In this document: one piece after another, positions 20,906 through 41,705 of the stretch
Layout: every line of letters starts with the position of its first letter
Position numbering within the stretch: the first letter of the stretch is position 1
Assembly (NCBI GenBank): GCA_030141605.1
Contig: JAQGDQ010000343.1
Location: 1-64,000, forward strand
Reading direction: 5' to 3'
DNA length: 64,000 bases
Origin: Tubiluchus corallicola
Taxonomy: Eukaryota; Priapulida; Priapulimorpha; Priapulimorphida; Tubiluchidae
Notes under the pieces: model-generated
What the model was told of the DNA's origin: nothing
Seen by the model: only the letters and a program-made list of their open reading frames with translations
Databases searched by the model: none
Translations under genes and position numbers: made by a program

Positions 20906-22075
20906 ACTTCAAAGGGGGTAGGATCATCCTAAGAACGTTAGGCGCAGGCAGTTGAATTAAAGTCAACTGACACAAGTTTAAATAATCTTGCTATTCCTAA
21001 CACACTCTTCGATAATTAAGCAAATGTATAAATTACTTTATATCGTCAATAAGATTAATAACGTGTATTTGGTGAGCCAGTGAGGTACACTGGGATGGCA
21101 ATGCAGTACACGGTAGCCCGAAAATTTTAAATTATTGAAGATTTTTATTTTCCAGTTAAATAATTCTTTCAACATGGCAAGCATAATACTAAATTACATA
21201 ATTCTGAATGGAAATTTTTTAAACGTACTTTAAAATTGCCTCTTAGCCCTTCCTAAAAGTTCGTTAGACTAGTTGTGCGGAAAGATAGCCTTGGAGGTTG
21301 AAAGGATGTTGGTAAGTTTCTCCATCAGCTCTGAGCCTGTTGCAACACCCAAGATTTCATTATTGTTACTGAAATTTTTAGCAAGAAGTAGAGCCTCATC
21401 GACGTGACGTTCTCATTGCATTGCCTGTTGTTCTAGTAAAATAAATGTAAGTGAAATTTTATAAACAAAACAACATGAAATTTGTCAAGATACTATTTGA
21501 ACAACTCTACAGTCTGGGCATCTTGAAGCCATTAAACAATTTATGTCAAAACGTGATTATCAAAACAAAATTTAGTGTGAAAAGGAGTGGCTGCACCAAA
21601 CTGAAACTGGAAATTTTGGCTCAAGCAAATATGAAATTGACTGAACTGATTCCTACTTGGGATTTTTGCTAAGTTTAGGTGTTGATCGGCTAAGTTTGAT
21701 CTAATGCCATAAATCATATAAAAGAATTCACTGCCCAGAACATAGCAAATAAGTTTAGCAAATAAAACTACAACAAAAAACCTTAAGACTATAATATGGG
21801 TCTATGCATTTCCGCCATTGTTTTACCGATAAGGATTACCAGAGTTCCAATGATTGATGATCGTGAAAAGGTCAAAGGTTAAGTGGACCCCAAAACGCCT
21901 AGCAGTCAATGCAGAAGTGGTGCCGACAAGCCACTGGCGTAGCAGTGTCTAGTTTTTTTGCTGGATTACTGCTGCGTTTACCTGTCTGAAGGCAGATTTC
22001 TTTTATTTTAGAATTCTGCCTGCCCAATGTCTACAAGACGTATGATGATGATGACTACTGTAATAGCCACAGTTT

Positions 22076-22285
22076 TGAAAAGGTTTTAGGAGCCAGAACC
22101 TTACCTAGTTCATGTTTTCTCGTTCCCAAGTAAGATCCTGCTAGCAAATCACTCTACGCGCAAGTTAATGAATAACTAAGTAAGGTCCCGCACATGTCAC
22201 GTGACCGTTGTAGTTACGACGCGCTGCTGGTGTTCACTTAACCTTTGACCTACAGTAACTGCGCGTGCGCACAACGAGAATGTGA
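22076..22285 (+). repeat. Dispersed repeat, inverted copy at 48570-48815
   Basis: Blocks ccttacctagttcat, aagtaagatcctgctagcaa, ctaagtaaggtcc, gtcacgtga, taacctttgacct and gcgcgtgcgcacaac recur in reverse order and on the opposite strand near 48570-48815. The second locus is more diverged in its middle. Confidence 0.7.
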
Positions 22286-22643
22286 AAAGGCTCATTCGAT
22301 ACTCGCCAGGCTTCTGTGCGTTGTTCCATGACAACATTGGAGCGATTATTTTTTCAAAGTGACGGGTTACATTGGTTATACAAGAAGAGAGAATTACCTA
22401 ATCGTTGAAATAGGTAACAATCTACACCAGTTAGTAGCAGTCCTGAAAAGACCTGTAGTTTACTGTTTAGCTATAACTTATCAAGAGCAGTTAATCTGGA
22501 ACAAACAAGCCACTCCATCAAGTTAACAAGATATTTACATTAATGACCAACTGAAATGCACTTTTACTTTAAGTAAACATTTGCATAGTAATCACAGCAC
22601 AGTGTGGACATTGAAACCACTAGACGGACACTCATTTTGTATC

Positions 22644-32533
<9,890 letters not shown>

Positions 32534-32778
32534 GAAATAATTTAAAAGACGACAAAATTGTTTACACACAGAACTTGCGTTAGAGGTAATGCTGCATAAA
32601 ACTTGACAGTGTAAACTCCTGCGATGACCGATAGGCGCCGCCACTAGGTGGTTTGAAACAAGTTCAGATAACATTGGGTAAAGTTTGAAAAAATAATCAG
32701 AGCATTCGTAGCTCACTCTTCACTAACAACGCAAAAGTATAAATGACTTTGTCTTGTCGATAAGGTCAATAATGTTTC

Positions 32779-33863
32779 TGCGCAAAGGCACCCGCCCAAT
32801 CTTCTCTGTCGCACGCAAAGGGTTGCGGGTTCGCGTCTCGCCGAGGTTACTTTTTCGCGCGGATTCGAGCCGAAACTGGTGGAACTTAATGCTCGGGCCT
32901 TACTTCGTCGCGTACGCACGTTGAAAAAAAATCGCGCTACTTTTGTGCGAGGTGAAAAACTTTTACCGCAGCGGTGTGCGAGCCCGGGGCCCCTCGTTAC
33001 AGCACGGGCGTGTCAGCAGACGAAGATAATTTATTGAGCATAAGCAATAGTATAACTTTTCGTACGATTAGTAGATGCATTGAATACCTGTTTATGTGGA
33101 AATTCTCACAGTAATTCACCTTGTAATTCATTTACGTGTTGAAAAGAAGAATACAGTGCAGAAAAAAATACAGATATACAAGTTATACAGTTCAGGAGCA
33201 TGGCAGAAAAAAAATAAAACCTGAACTGAACTGTATAACTTGTATATCTGTATTTTTTCTGCACTGTATTCTTCCTTTCAACATGTAATTTTAACTGTAA
33301 TGTTATCTGTAATTCTAACCAGAAGTGCAGTTTTTTTTGCTAAAACAAAAAAATGTATAAGTATAAATGTAGTTTTTAAAACTGTAGTAAAAGTCTATCA
33401 GATGACTTTTTCTATCTTGCTCTATCAGATAAAATAAAATAATAATGAAATCAGTAGTATAGTTATAAAAATGTTTAAAGCCTTAAAAATAAAACCTTAT
33501 AACCTTACAATCTTGTTTTCTTTTGGTATGTTGGAATTGATTTTGCTGAATAAATAAATTATACACAGTATATAAAGTGCCAAATAACACCAGAAACTTG
33601 TGAAATGTAGTTTATGCACGTTCAATTATGCATTCAAAATGAATTACAAGGTGAATTACTGTGAGAATTTCCACATAAACAGGTATTCAATGCATCTACT
33701 AATCATACGAAAAGTTATACTATTGCTTATGCTCAATAAATTATCTTCGTCTGCTGACACGCCCGTTTCGGCAGAATCCGCGCGAGAAAAGTGACTTCGG
33801 CGAGACGCGAACCCGCAACCCTTTGCGTGCGACAGAGAAGATTGGGCGGGTGCCTTTGCGCAA
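32779..33863. repeat. Inverted pair of tRNA-derived SINE-like sequences
   Basis: Arm 1 (32779 to about 33130) and the reverse complement of arm 2 (about 33640-33863) share gcgcaaaggcacccgcccaa, gggttgcgggttcgcgtctc and a long tail to gaattcaccttgtaattc-like sequence. gggttcgcgtctc resembles a tRNA B box. Arm 1 has an extra block of about 128 bp (about 32876-33003). Either two SINEs in opposite orientation or one long foldback element. Confidence 0.65.
33138..33290. repeat. Near-perfect palindrome, about 60-bp arms
   Basis: gaagaatacagtgcag...gatatacaagttatacagtt and its reverse complement lie on either side of a loop of roughly 25 bp containing gcagaaaaaaaataaaacc. It would form a strong hairpin. 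It lies directly between the two arms of the SINE-like inverted pair. Confidence 0.85.
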
Positions 33864-36655
33864 TAATAGGATCGATACTCTGTTGATTTGACTGACACAA
33901 CTTGCGCACACGCCACTCAAACACTACAATTGGAACAGGTCAACAAAGAAGTATATGTTATTCGTATACAAATACACAAGAAATCTATTACATAGGCTTA
34001 TGAAGCCATAAAATTATAATATTTCTCCACGACATACAACATTGTACACTTATATTTGAATAAAAATTTGATCCCCTGGAAATGCTTTAATTCGTACGCA
34101 TGAATATATTAGCTTAGAAATGCAGTAATACTAACAGATGCATTGCAATAAAAATCTGCCAACCGGACTCACTTGGGAAAAGATCTTATTATGGTTATCA
34201 CTGCATTATGCCATTTGATAAACAGAATAATGTTGAAAATAAAAAGCGATTACGAAAATGCTTTAGGGGCACTTCATAGTATAATTGATCAACATGATGA
34301 CTATGTTACGGCAGGTGATGTGAAAGCTAACATAACCTTCTGCAGCAGTAAACCGAAAGCATTGAACGAAAATGATCGTGTGAGATAAACATGAATCCAA
34401 TTGTATTAAAAAGTGTACATATTCAAAAATGTATCTAATTGTGTACATATTCAAAAATGTTGAGAATAGAGTAACAGATAGGCCTATAACATGACTCCTG
34501 TCTAGCAAAGACAAGTGGCATGCTACTGAAATATACATAATCGTGTAGTATTTAAATTGTATTTACTCACTAACCGTACGTGATCTATCATATTTATGGA
34601 AATTTTAGTTTAACAGAAAGAAACTTATTACCACAAAGGCCACGAAAAGCATCATAATTTTTGCTGTACACTTACACATTTGAACAATGATAAGTTTGTG
34701 CATTGTTCATACGATTTTCAACAGAAACTTGTAAGTTCTAAATGCAAACAATGCAGTTATCAACAATCAAGAAAAATGGCTACGCAAATAACACAAGTCA
34801 AACGTGGCAATGCAACAATTAAATCAGAAGAAAAAAATCCTTGCTAAAGAATTTACAACGTAAATAAGACAATGTGCAATCAGTGTGAGACAAGCTAGAA
34901 AAGTAAACACACATGTAAATGAAAGAAAGTAAGGCCATAGTGGCCCATAGATATTTAAATTAGTTACAAAAGTCTGTCACATCAGCAAAGGAGCCATTTG
35001 CAACTAATCAAGTAAAACAGGAAACTGCAACAGTAAATGAAATAAAAGTTAGAACTTAAAACTGTGAACATTACAAAACCAGGGAAGGTTTCCGCATAAG
35101 AGAAGGCCTGGCACGGGCAGCTGTTGTCTATTTTATTGTCTATTTTAAATGATAATACAAGCATAACAACAATGGGAAAGAATCGTATAGTCGTTAATTC
35201 AGTAAAGTTTAAGAGTATTGCTAGTTTTAATGAAACTGATTTTATGTGCTGTGAACTCTTTTGGACACTTAATGGTGAATGGACAATACAGGCCTTTTGT
35301 GATAACGAAGTGAAAGAGATCATAATAATGCACAGATGCTAGATCTCGTAATCAATTAAATGTATATTGTTTGACTTTTTGTACACAGACACTACTTATA
35401 AATGCTAATTACTAATCAATATAATTTATATTAAATATTGTACAGATAAACCATCTTAAGATTGCAGTTGTGTAAAATGTAACATCGCCCTTTTGCAAAA
35501 GCCATCAACACAATAGATCAAGAAATATTTTTTGTAAAATATTCCATTGTAGCAGTTGTTCTGTGGTAAAAAATACCGCTGAATTCATTTCTGCTATGCA
35601 TTTTGGTCTGTGAGGGTCAGAAATAGGCTAATACTTATTTTCGTTACTCGAACTAGTGAAATGTTGATTCTTTTCTGTTTTTGTTTTGAAGTATAACTAA
35701 CTACCATTGCTGCACGTCAAATATTTTTCTATATTTTAAAAAAGCAATTGAAGCGCTACAAAAAAGTCAGTTCGTTTTTTAGTTTTCATGATATGACCAT
35801 TTAAAAATGGGCTGGTACAAATATGCAAAGTTTTGTGCTAAAAAATTGTGCATGAAAGGGTTAATGGCCAGTCGTCATTAGCACGAGCTTCTCGTTCACA
35901 AGCTTCGAACTTAATTAAAGGACAAGAAAATGGCTAACCAAAGTAAGCCTCAGAAAATTCGGAATAAAAAATTATATCACCTAAGTATAATCTTAAGCGA
36001 GTGAAGTACTCGCGTTTTCGCATTTACTCCAATTTCTATATATTTCAACCGCTGTGCAGTAAACGTCGGCGCTGACATGTTTCATTTAGTCCACCAATTG
36101 AAAAGCCAGCATGTGACTGATCACGTGGTATGACATCACTCGAACACAGTCGCAGTGAGTTCTGAGCACGTGTACTACAAAGATTTGTGTTGTGGATCTG
36201 TGACGCCATCTAATATGGCGCCGCCGTGACAGTCTCGCGGGAGTATTTAAAATGAAAACAAACATGAAACTCTTTTAACGTGAGTATGATGAACGCTTAA
36301 GATTGCTTCTAACCGTTACAATTCTTTCTGAGTCTGAGACTTGCTTTAACTAGGCTTTTTTCTTGTACTTTAATGAGCCATTCCTTAAACAAAACGAATT
36401 TGCTATTAGAGAGAAAACTCGCCATCTGAACGAGCTTCGTTAGTGACACACGTCTCGAGTGTGAGTTAATGATTCTAGTCTGTTTCCGTGATTAAAAAAA
36501 TTAATGTCACTATTGCGATTTAGTTCTACATTCTTTCGTTCGTTTCTGTTCTCAACAAAGTTTTTCTGCTCATAGACAACTGCCAATAATCAACGTAAAA
36601 TGAAAAAAAAATAATCACATTGTGCTAACATCCTTTTTTGACGAAACTTTAGGTT
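33864..36655. other. Intergenic, no gene supported
   Basis: Mostly AT-rich. A 72-codon plus-strand frame at 35124-35342 (with MCCELFWTLNGEWTIQAF) looks protein-like but has no recognised family. A CpG-richer patch at about 36060-36240 contains cacgtg, gccatctaatatggcgccgc and ctcgcggg and could be promoter-like. At 36405-36435 a fragment gagagaaaactcgccatctg resembles the end of the 3773-4581 element. Confidence 0.5.
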
Positions 36656-36658
<3 letters not shown>

Positions 36659-36703
<45 letters not shown>

Positions 36704-36765
36704 TGTGTGTGTGAATGTGTGCGTGCGTGTGTGTGTGTGTGTGTGTGTGTGAATGTGTGTGTATG
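36659..36765 (+). repeat. (GT)n microsatellite
   Basis: Dinucleotide repeat interrupted by gaatgtgt and gcgtgcgt variants. Confidence 0.97.
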
Positions 36766-36843
36766 TAGTTGACACAATGCCCAGAGCTACGTGTCTAGAA
36801 AATAGGATTACTCGCTAACCAACTTTCCTTGAAGCTGTGTAGA

Positions 36844-37848
36844 TTACCAGCTAAATGTTCGATTTGCAATTTCGTACAACTGTACATTATACGGTTGAAA
36901 AATGTCTTTTAGTCGTTTCTCCAGTTCTTCCGGCACTTCCGGATGCTTTCTTCCTTTATTCTTCCCCAAACAAGTGACTTCCGTACTAAACGTTTTTTCG
37001 GTTCTTTCATGAAAACAATAAAATCCTTTATCTTCTCTGTAGACAAACGCATCTTCAGGTATCAAATGATCCAAGTTCAGAAAAGTTTCAACTTTTCTTA
37101 GTTCACTTATTGGGTTCTCGACTAACTCGTCTCCTGATACAATGTGAAGTTGCTCTCTAGGAAAAACCTTCAACCACTTTTTAATATAAGTCACATACTT
37201 TCCTTCATCTACGGGATTTGGCTCAGCTTCAGAAGTTATAAATTCTACAAATGTTTGGTTTTTCAATCTTCCACGTTCTAAGAAAAGTGACACCGTCCTT
37301 TGAAAGGGCTCCCGAACTAAGACGAGAATTTTGGCCCGCGGAAGATCCTTTTTTATCTTTTCTGCCACACCTGCAGTAATTATATATTTCGGACTTTTTT
37401 CTATAGTAATTTGGTTTCTCGTTGAGCATGGCATGGCTTCTTTATACCATTTTAAACCTCTGTCATAATGAAAGTTAAAGTAATCAACCTCTACCGGTTG
37501 CCAATCTCGGACAGCTATTTCAGGATGCAGTTTCAACATGCTCAACAGGGCAAAGGTTCCACATTTTCGAAATCCGATTATAATACACTGAGGTAGTCTT
37601 TGCTGAGTGTCAAGTTTGCACCTGCGTCTCTTACCTTTATACTCAACATATCCTTCCTTGATGATTGAAGGAAAGTTTTCTGAAACCTCAGATGAACTTG
37701 TACCAATTTTTTTCGTGCCATTTTTGACCGTGTTTGACTCTTGAGCCAAAAACCACAAAGACTTAAGAAACAAAATGCAACAGAATACCATCACTATCAC
37801 GGCTGGTGCTTTTCTTGCTAAAGATCTAACACTAAAACATTGAAACAT
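36844..37848 (-). CDS. Heparan-sulfate 3-O-sulfotransferase-like enzyme, paralogue 1
   Basis: Single exon, 334 residues. Type II Golgi topology: short N-tail, membrane anchor at about 14-34, stem with NGT, catalytic domain from about 85. PAPS-binding motifs are GFRKCGTFAL (92-101, 5'-phosphosulfate loop) and LVREPFQRTVS (177-187, 3'-phosphate site). VEVDYF at 119-124 aligns with the EVHFF motif that holds the catalytic glutamate in this family, and EKSPKY at 150-155 with EKTPAYF. The C-terminus has KGFYCF...CLG.NKGRKHPEV, matching the family disulfide loop and KGR.HP motif. The expected role is transfer of sulfate from PAPS to glucosamine O-3 of heparan sulfate, or a related sugar. The start is supported because all three paralogues begin MF(Q/H).F. 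Confidence 0.9.
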   Translation of the reverse strand: MFQCFSVRSLARKAPAVIVMVFCCILFLKSLWFLAQESNTVKNGTKKIGTSSSEVSENFPSIIKEGYVEYKGKRRRCKLDTQQRLPQCIIIGFRKCGTFALLSMLKLHPEIAVRDWQPVEVDYFNFHYDRGLKWYKEAMPCSTRNQITIEKSPKYIITAGVAEKIKKDLPRAKILVLVREPFQRTVSLFLERGRLKNQTFVEFITSEAEPNPVDEGKYVTYIKKWLKVFPREQLHIVSGDELVENPISELRKVETFLNLDHLIPEDAFVYREDKGFYCFHERTEKTFSTEVTCLGKNKGRKHPEVPEELEKRLKDIFQPYNVQLYEIANRTFSW

Positions 37849-38565
37849 CGTGAAATATTTCTTGTTAGGTGACGTTTATGCAACTCAGTTTTTGAGACGT
37901 ACTTCGAAACAAGCAAATATGAAATCGTCCCCTCTAGCTATGTAACAGGTCACCATGACTACAACCATGCAAAACTGAGTCACACAAAATCTGCTATGAT
38001 TTTAATTCTCACAGCCCTTGTTTACATGACATTCAATATGGCTAGCTAATAACATAAACTAAATTTTGGCATTACCTATTGTTTGCAAAGGGCTGTATTT
38101 TCAAACATGAAAATAATTTTTGCTGCTTGTGCATATTATGCATCGGCTGTCAGTGGCGTTGCCAAGTTGAGGTAGCAAGGCCTAGTCGAGGGGAACACGA
38201 TATTTCAGAACGTGTCAGTGACAAATTATTTATTTAAAAATGGTGCAATGGTGCATAAAGTTTTCACAATTTACATAAATGTTGATTATAACGTGTTGAA
38301 ATTTTCTTTTACTGTACAGCGCGTCAATTATAATATTTTATCTTACAGTAATGATGTCAGCCGATGTTGGGAGTTATTTTAAGTGAATAAATATTGAACG
38401 GAAATTCTAGCTTTTGTTAAACACTGATTCTAACTACGTAAATGTTAACGTACTTTCTGATTTATTAACAGCATAGCTTTCATTTATCAGGCGTCAGGAT
38501 TGTAAAAACATGGATAGAAAGCTGAAAAAAAGTCATTTTTGTGCAACATTAGCCCATTTTACCCT

Positions 38566-38868
38566 ATACATAGACATAGACATAGACATAGACATAGACA
38601 TAGACATAGACATAGACATAGACATAGACATAGACATAGACATAGACATAGACATAGACATAGACATAGACATAGACATAGACATAGACATAGACATAGA
38701 CATAGACATAGACATAGACATAGACATAGACATAGACATAGACATAGACATAGACATAGACATAGACATAGACATAGACATAGACATAGACATAGACATA
38801 GACATAGACATAGACATAGACATAGACATAGACATAGACATAGACATAGACATAGACATAGACATAGA
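38566..38868 (+). repeat. (ACATAG)n hexanucleotide array
   Basis: About 50 perfect copies over 300 bp, no interruption seen. It yields ORFs in several frames of both strands (DIDI, HRHR, MSMS, LCLC, YVYV), all artefacts. It lies between sulfotransferase paralogues 1 and 2. Confidence 0.98.
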
Positions 38869-39438
38869 ACATTTATTTTCTCCAATTAGTTTGACATAAA
38901 AAGTTTTTTAAATATTACGTAATTATAATCGTGGAGCAGGGCAGGGAAGGACCATAGGGTCATCTAATCTCCTGCCCTTTCTTTTAAATAGATTAGTATA
39001 TTAAAAATTAACGGTGATGCTGCAGATAACAAAAACAAAAACAAATAAGAAAAAATAATAATAAAAACAGTATAGATGATACAAATTATCCAAAAAAGAA
39101 CTGAAAACAAAAAATAATAAAGTTAGATCTAAACAAAACAATACAATTATTCAGCAATTAGGATTATCATATGTAATAGTTTCAAATGGTGTGTTATTAA
39201 CAGGGGAATTTGACCAAGATAAGTGAGTAAAGTTAAAAAACTGAGAGTATGGAAAGATAAAATAAGTATCAAAAAAGTGTAATATAGAAAAATTTAAGAG
39301 AAAAAGTAAGTATGAGAAAGAGCAACAATTACTTAGGAGATGAGGAGAAAAAAGAAAAAATACCTATCTGATCAAGAAGTACACATGATTTGGAAGCAGG
39401 GTTAATTCAAAGTCAATTTTTGAAGAAAGTCACCATGG

Positions 39439-40458
39439 TTACCAATGAAATGATCGGTTTGCTATTTTGTACAACTGTTCATTATACGGCTGAAAAATTT
39501 GTTTTAGTCGTTTCTCCAGTTCTTCCGGCACTTCCGGATGTTTTCTTCCTTTACTCTTTCCCAAACAAGTGACTTCTTTACTAAATGTTTTGTTTGTCAT
39601 TTCATGGAAACAATAAAATCCTTTATCTTCTCTGTAGACAAATGCATCTTCAGGTATCAAATGGTCCAAGTTTAGAAAAGTTTCAACTTTTCTTAGTTCA
39701 CTTATTGGGTTCTCGACTAACTCGTCCCCAGAGACAATGTGAAATTGCTTTTTAGGAAAAACTTTCAACCACTTTTCAATATAAGTCACATATTTTCCTT
39801 CCTGTAAGGGATTAGGAGACCCACGGGAGTTTATATACTGCTCAAACGTTTGGTTTTTCCGTTTTCCGAATGCTAGGAAAGCCGAAACAGTTCTTTGAAA
39901 AGGCTCTCGAACTACAACGAGAATTTTAGCACCGGGGAGCAGCGTTTTTATTCTTTCTGGAACTCTTGGGCTGAAAACATATGTTGGACTTTTTTCTATG
40001 GTAATTTGGTTGCTCGTCGAACACGGCATGGCGTCCTTGTACCATTTCAAACCTTTACGATTTTTGTAGTTAAAATAATGCACCTCTATCGGAAACCAAT
40101 CTCGAACAGCTATGTGAGGATGCATTTTCAACATGCTCAACAGGGCTAAAGTCCCACATTTTCGAAATCCGATTATAATACACTGGGGTAGTCGGCGCCG
40201 AGTACCAGGTGCACAATCAGTTCTTTCACTTTTATACTCCACATACTCTCTCTGCACAGTCACGGTAGAATTCGTAATACTTTTCGTCCAAACCTTTTCG
40301 GAGAATACGTTTAGCTCTTGAGGGAGACGTTTCACAGACAACCAGTAAGTTTTAGCAAGAAAAACGCAACAGGATATTATCAATATCGCAAATGCTACTC
40401 TTGTTGCAAAGGCAGTAACACTCTTCAGATACATTCTAACTTCAAAACGTTGAAACAT
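39439..40458 (-). CDS. Heparan-sulfate 3-O-sulfotransferase-like enzyme, paralogue 2
   Basis: Single exon, 339 residues, same strand as its neighbours. Membrane anchor at about 12-38. It has GFRKCGTLALLSM, VEVHYFN (catalytic glutamate), EKSPTYVFSP and VVREPFQRTVS. The C-terminal KGFYCF...CLGKSKGRKHPEV and NRSFHW end are almost identical to the other copies. The stem is quite different from paralogue 1, whereas the last third of the gene is very close in DNA as well as protein. Confidence 0.9.
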   Translation of the reverse strand: MFQRFEVRMYLKSVTAFATRVAFAILIISCCVFLAKTYWLSVKRLPQELNVFSEKVWTKSITNSTVTVQREYVEYKSERTDCAPGTRRRLPQCIIIGFRKCGTLALLSMLKMHPHIAVRDWFPIEVHYFNYKNRKGLKWYKDAMPCSTSNQITIEKSPTYVFSPRVPERIKTLLPGAKILVVVREPFQRTVSAFLAFGKRKNQTFEQYINSRGSPNPLQEGKYVTYIEKWLKVFPKKQFHIVSGDELVENPISELRKVETFLNLDHLIPEDAFVYREDKGFYCFHEMTNKTFSKEVTCLGKSKGRKHPEVPEELEKRLKQIFQPYNEQLYKIANRSFHW

Positions 40459-41033
40459 TCTACATATCGATCTGTCACTTCAGTAAAACTTTTCTAAATA
40501 ATTACTACTGCCGTGCAACCAATGAGCAGCATAGCAACCTTGGATGCATGATAACCACGATATGGTCGCCTCCAGCTAAAACAGTTCAACAATATGCATT
40601 GATCAGAGTCTTAGCTATTATTACATTGCGATTGTAGCCCATGCTTGAGAGAATGTTATTCACGGAACCGTTAAATTCGTCTTTAACCTTGAAACATCCG
40701 TAGAATACTATCACTTGTCAAATGTATAAATAGTGTAAATGTAATGAGTGAAATTTATGTAATGTAAAGCATGTTTCTGTTAATTGTGTCATGTCAAATG
40801 TATATATAGTGTAAAATATGTCATGTAAAATTTAATGTACTTTTGTAATATTGTTTTGTAAAAATATTTTAATATGGTGTTTGTAAATATGTTCATTTAT
40901 TGTATATAATTAGGCTTTAGTTTTGCACTTAAGTTTTTTAGTCAGCACTGGACGCATTTGTCTTGAACAGTGTTGTTGTTTTAACATTACACTGATGCTT
41001 AATGAGTGAACCATTTTAATGACAAATAAAGAA

Positions 41034-41070
<37 letters not shown>

Positions 41071-41191
41071 CTACAGGCCTATGTAGTTAATAAATGGTAA
41101 GGCCAGGTTATAATGTTTAATAATATAATCAATATATATATATATACTTTAAAGTAAAAAATTATACTTCTGGTGAAGATTGAGAGTGCGC

Positions 41192-41530
41192 TAGTTTTTC
41201 TTTCAACAAAAATGACGTCATTGGTGGAAGCCTCTATATATATAGGCTACTTGCATTATGCGGAAAGTTGAGCGGGAAAATTCCCCAAATTATTTTCCCG
41301 TCAAAATATTTGCAGAACCAAAATTGAATGATTGTGAGTTAAAGGAAAGGCTACTTATGGAAAGTTGGGCTTATTTCTATGTATGCAAAAATTTTAGGAG
41401 GACATAGTAATAAACCTGCAACAAACGTCTATTAGTAAAATCACTTTAAAGCCGCGATCACTTCATGCCTGCGTGCTCCTCTTTCTAATGCCCATTCTTC
41501 CACCAATGACGTCATTCGTTTTGAAAAAAC
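41192..41530. repeat. Inverted repeat with TGACGTCA at both ends
   Basis: atgacgtcattggtggaag at about 41211 and its inverse cttccaccaatgacgtcat at about 41497 form arms of about 38 bp together with agttttt(c/t) flanks. Each arm contains the CRE palindrome TGACGTCA. The right arm overlaps the dispersed repeat at 41465. Confidence 0.65.
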
Positions 41531-41705
41531 TATCATACAGTCAATCTTCATCAAAACTATAAGTTTTTACAAAAAAAATTTGATGGCTAATTTTGTAATA
41601 ATTTTGCGTGAACATTAGGTAAGCTGCAGAAGTTTGAATTAGTTCAAGCAGCCCGTACTTACGGAAAGCCACGATGTATTTACGAAAAGTCACGAAAATT
41701 CTTTT
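41465..41705 (+). repeat. Dispersed repeat, copy 2 (other copy 5125-5365)
   Basis: Direct-orientation copy with gtaagctgcagaagtttga, attagttcaagcagcccg and aaagccacgatgta. Divergence is moderate. Confidence 0.7.

Larger units (their letters stand above)
19617..22054. mobile_element. 2.4-kb foldback element with about 140-bp inverted arms
   Basis: The left arm (about 19617-19756) and the reverse complement of the right arm (about 21913-22054) are nearly identical: tgtagaca..gggcaggcag, aatctgccttcagacaggta, aacgcagcagtaatccagca and ctacgccagtggcttgtc. The left outer sequence is tandemly amplified; the right has one copy. No coding capacity was recognised inside. Long arms with terminal tandem repeats resemble Foldback or MULE-type elements; this class call is inference. 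Confidence 0.7.

Noticed and set aside
38510-38899. Several ORFs such as repeated DI, HR, MS, LC and YV
   Set aside because: All come from the (ACATAG)n array.
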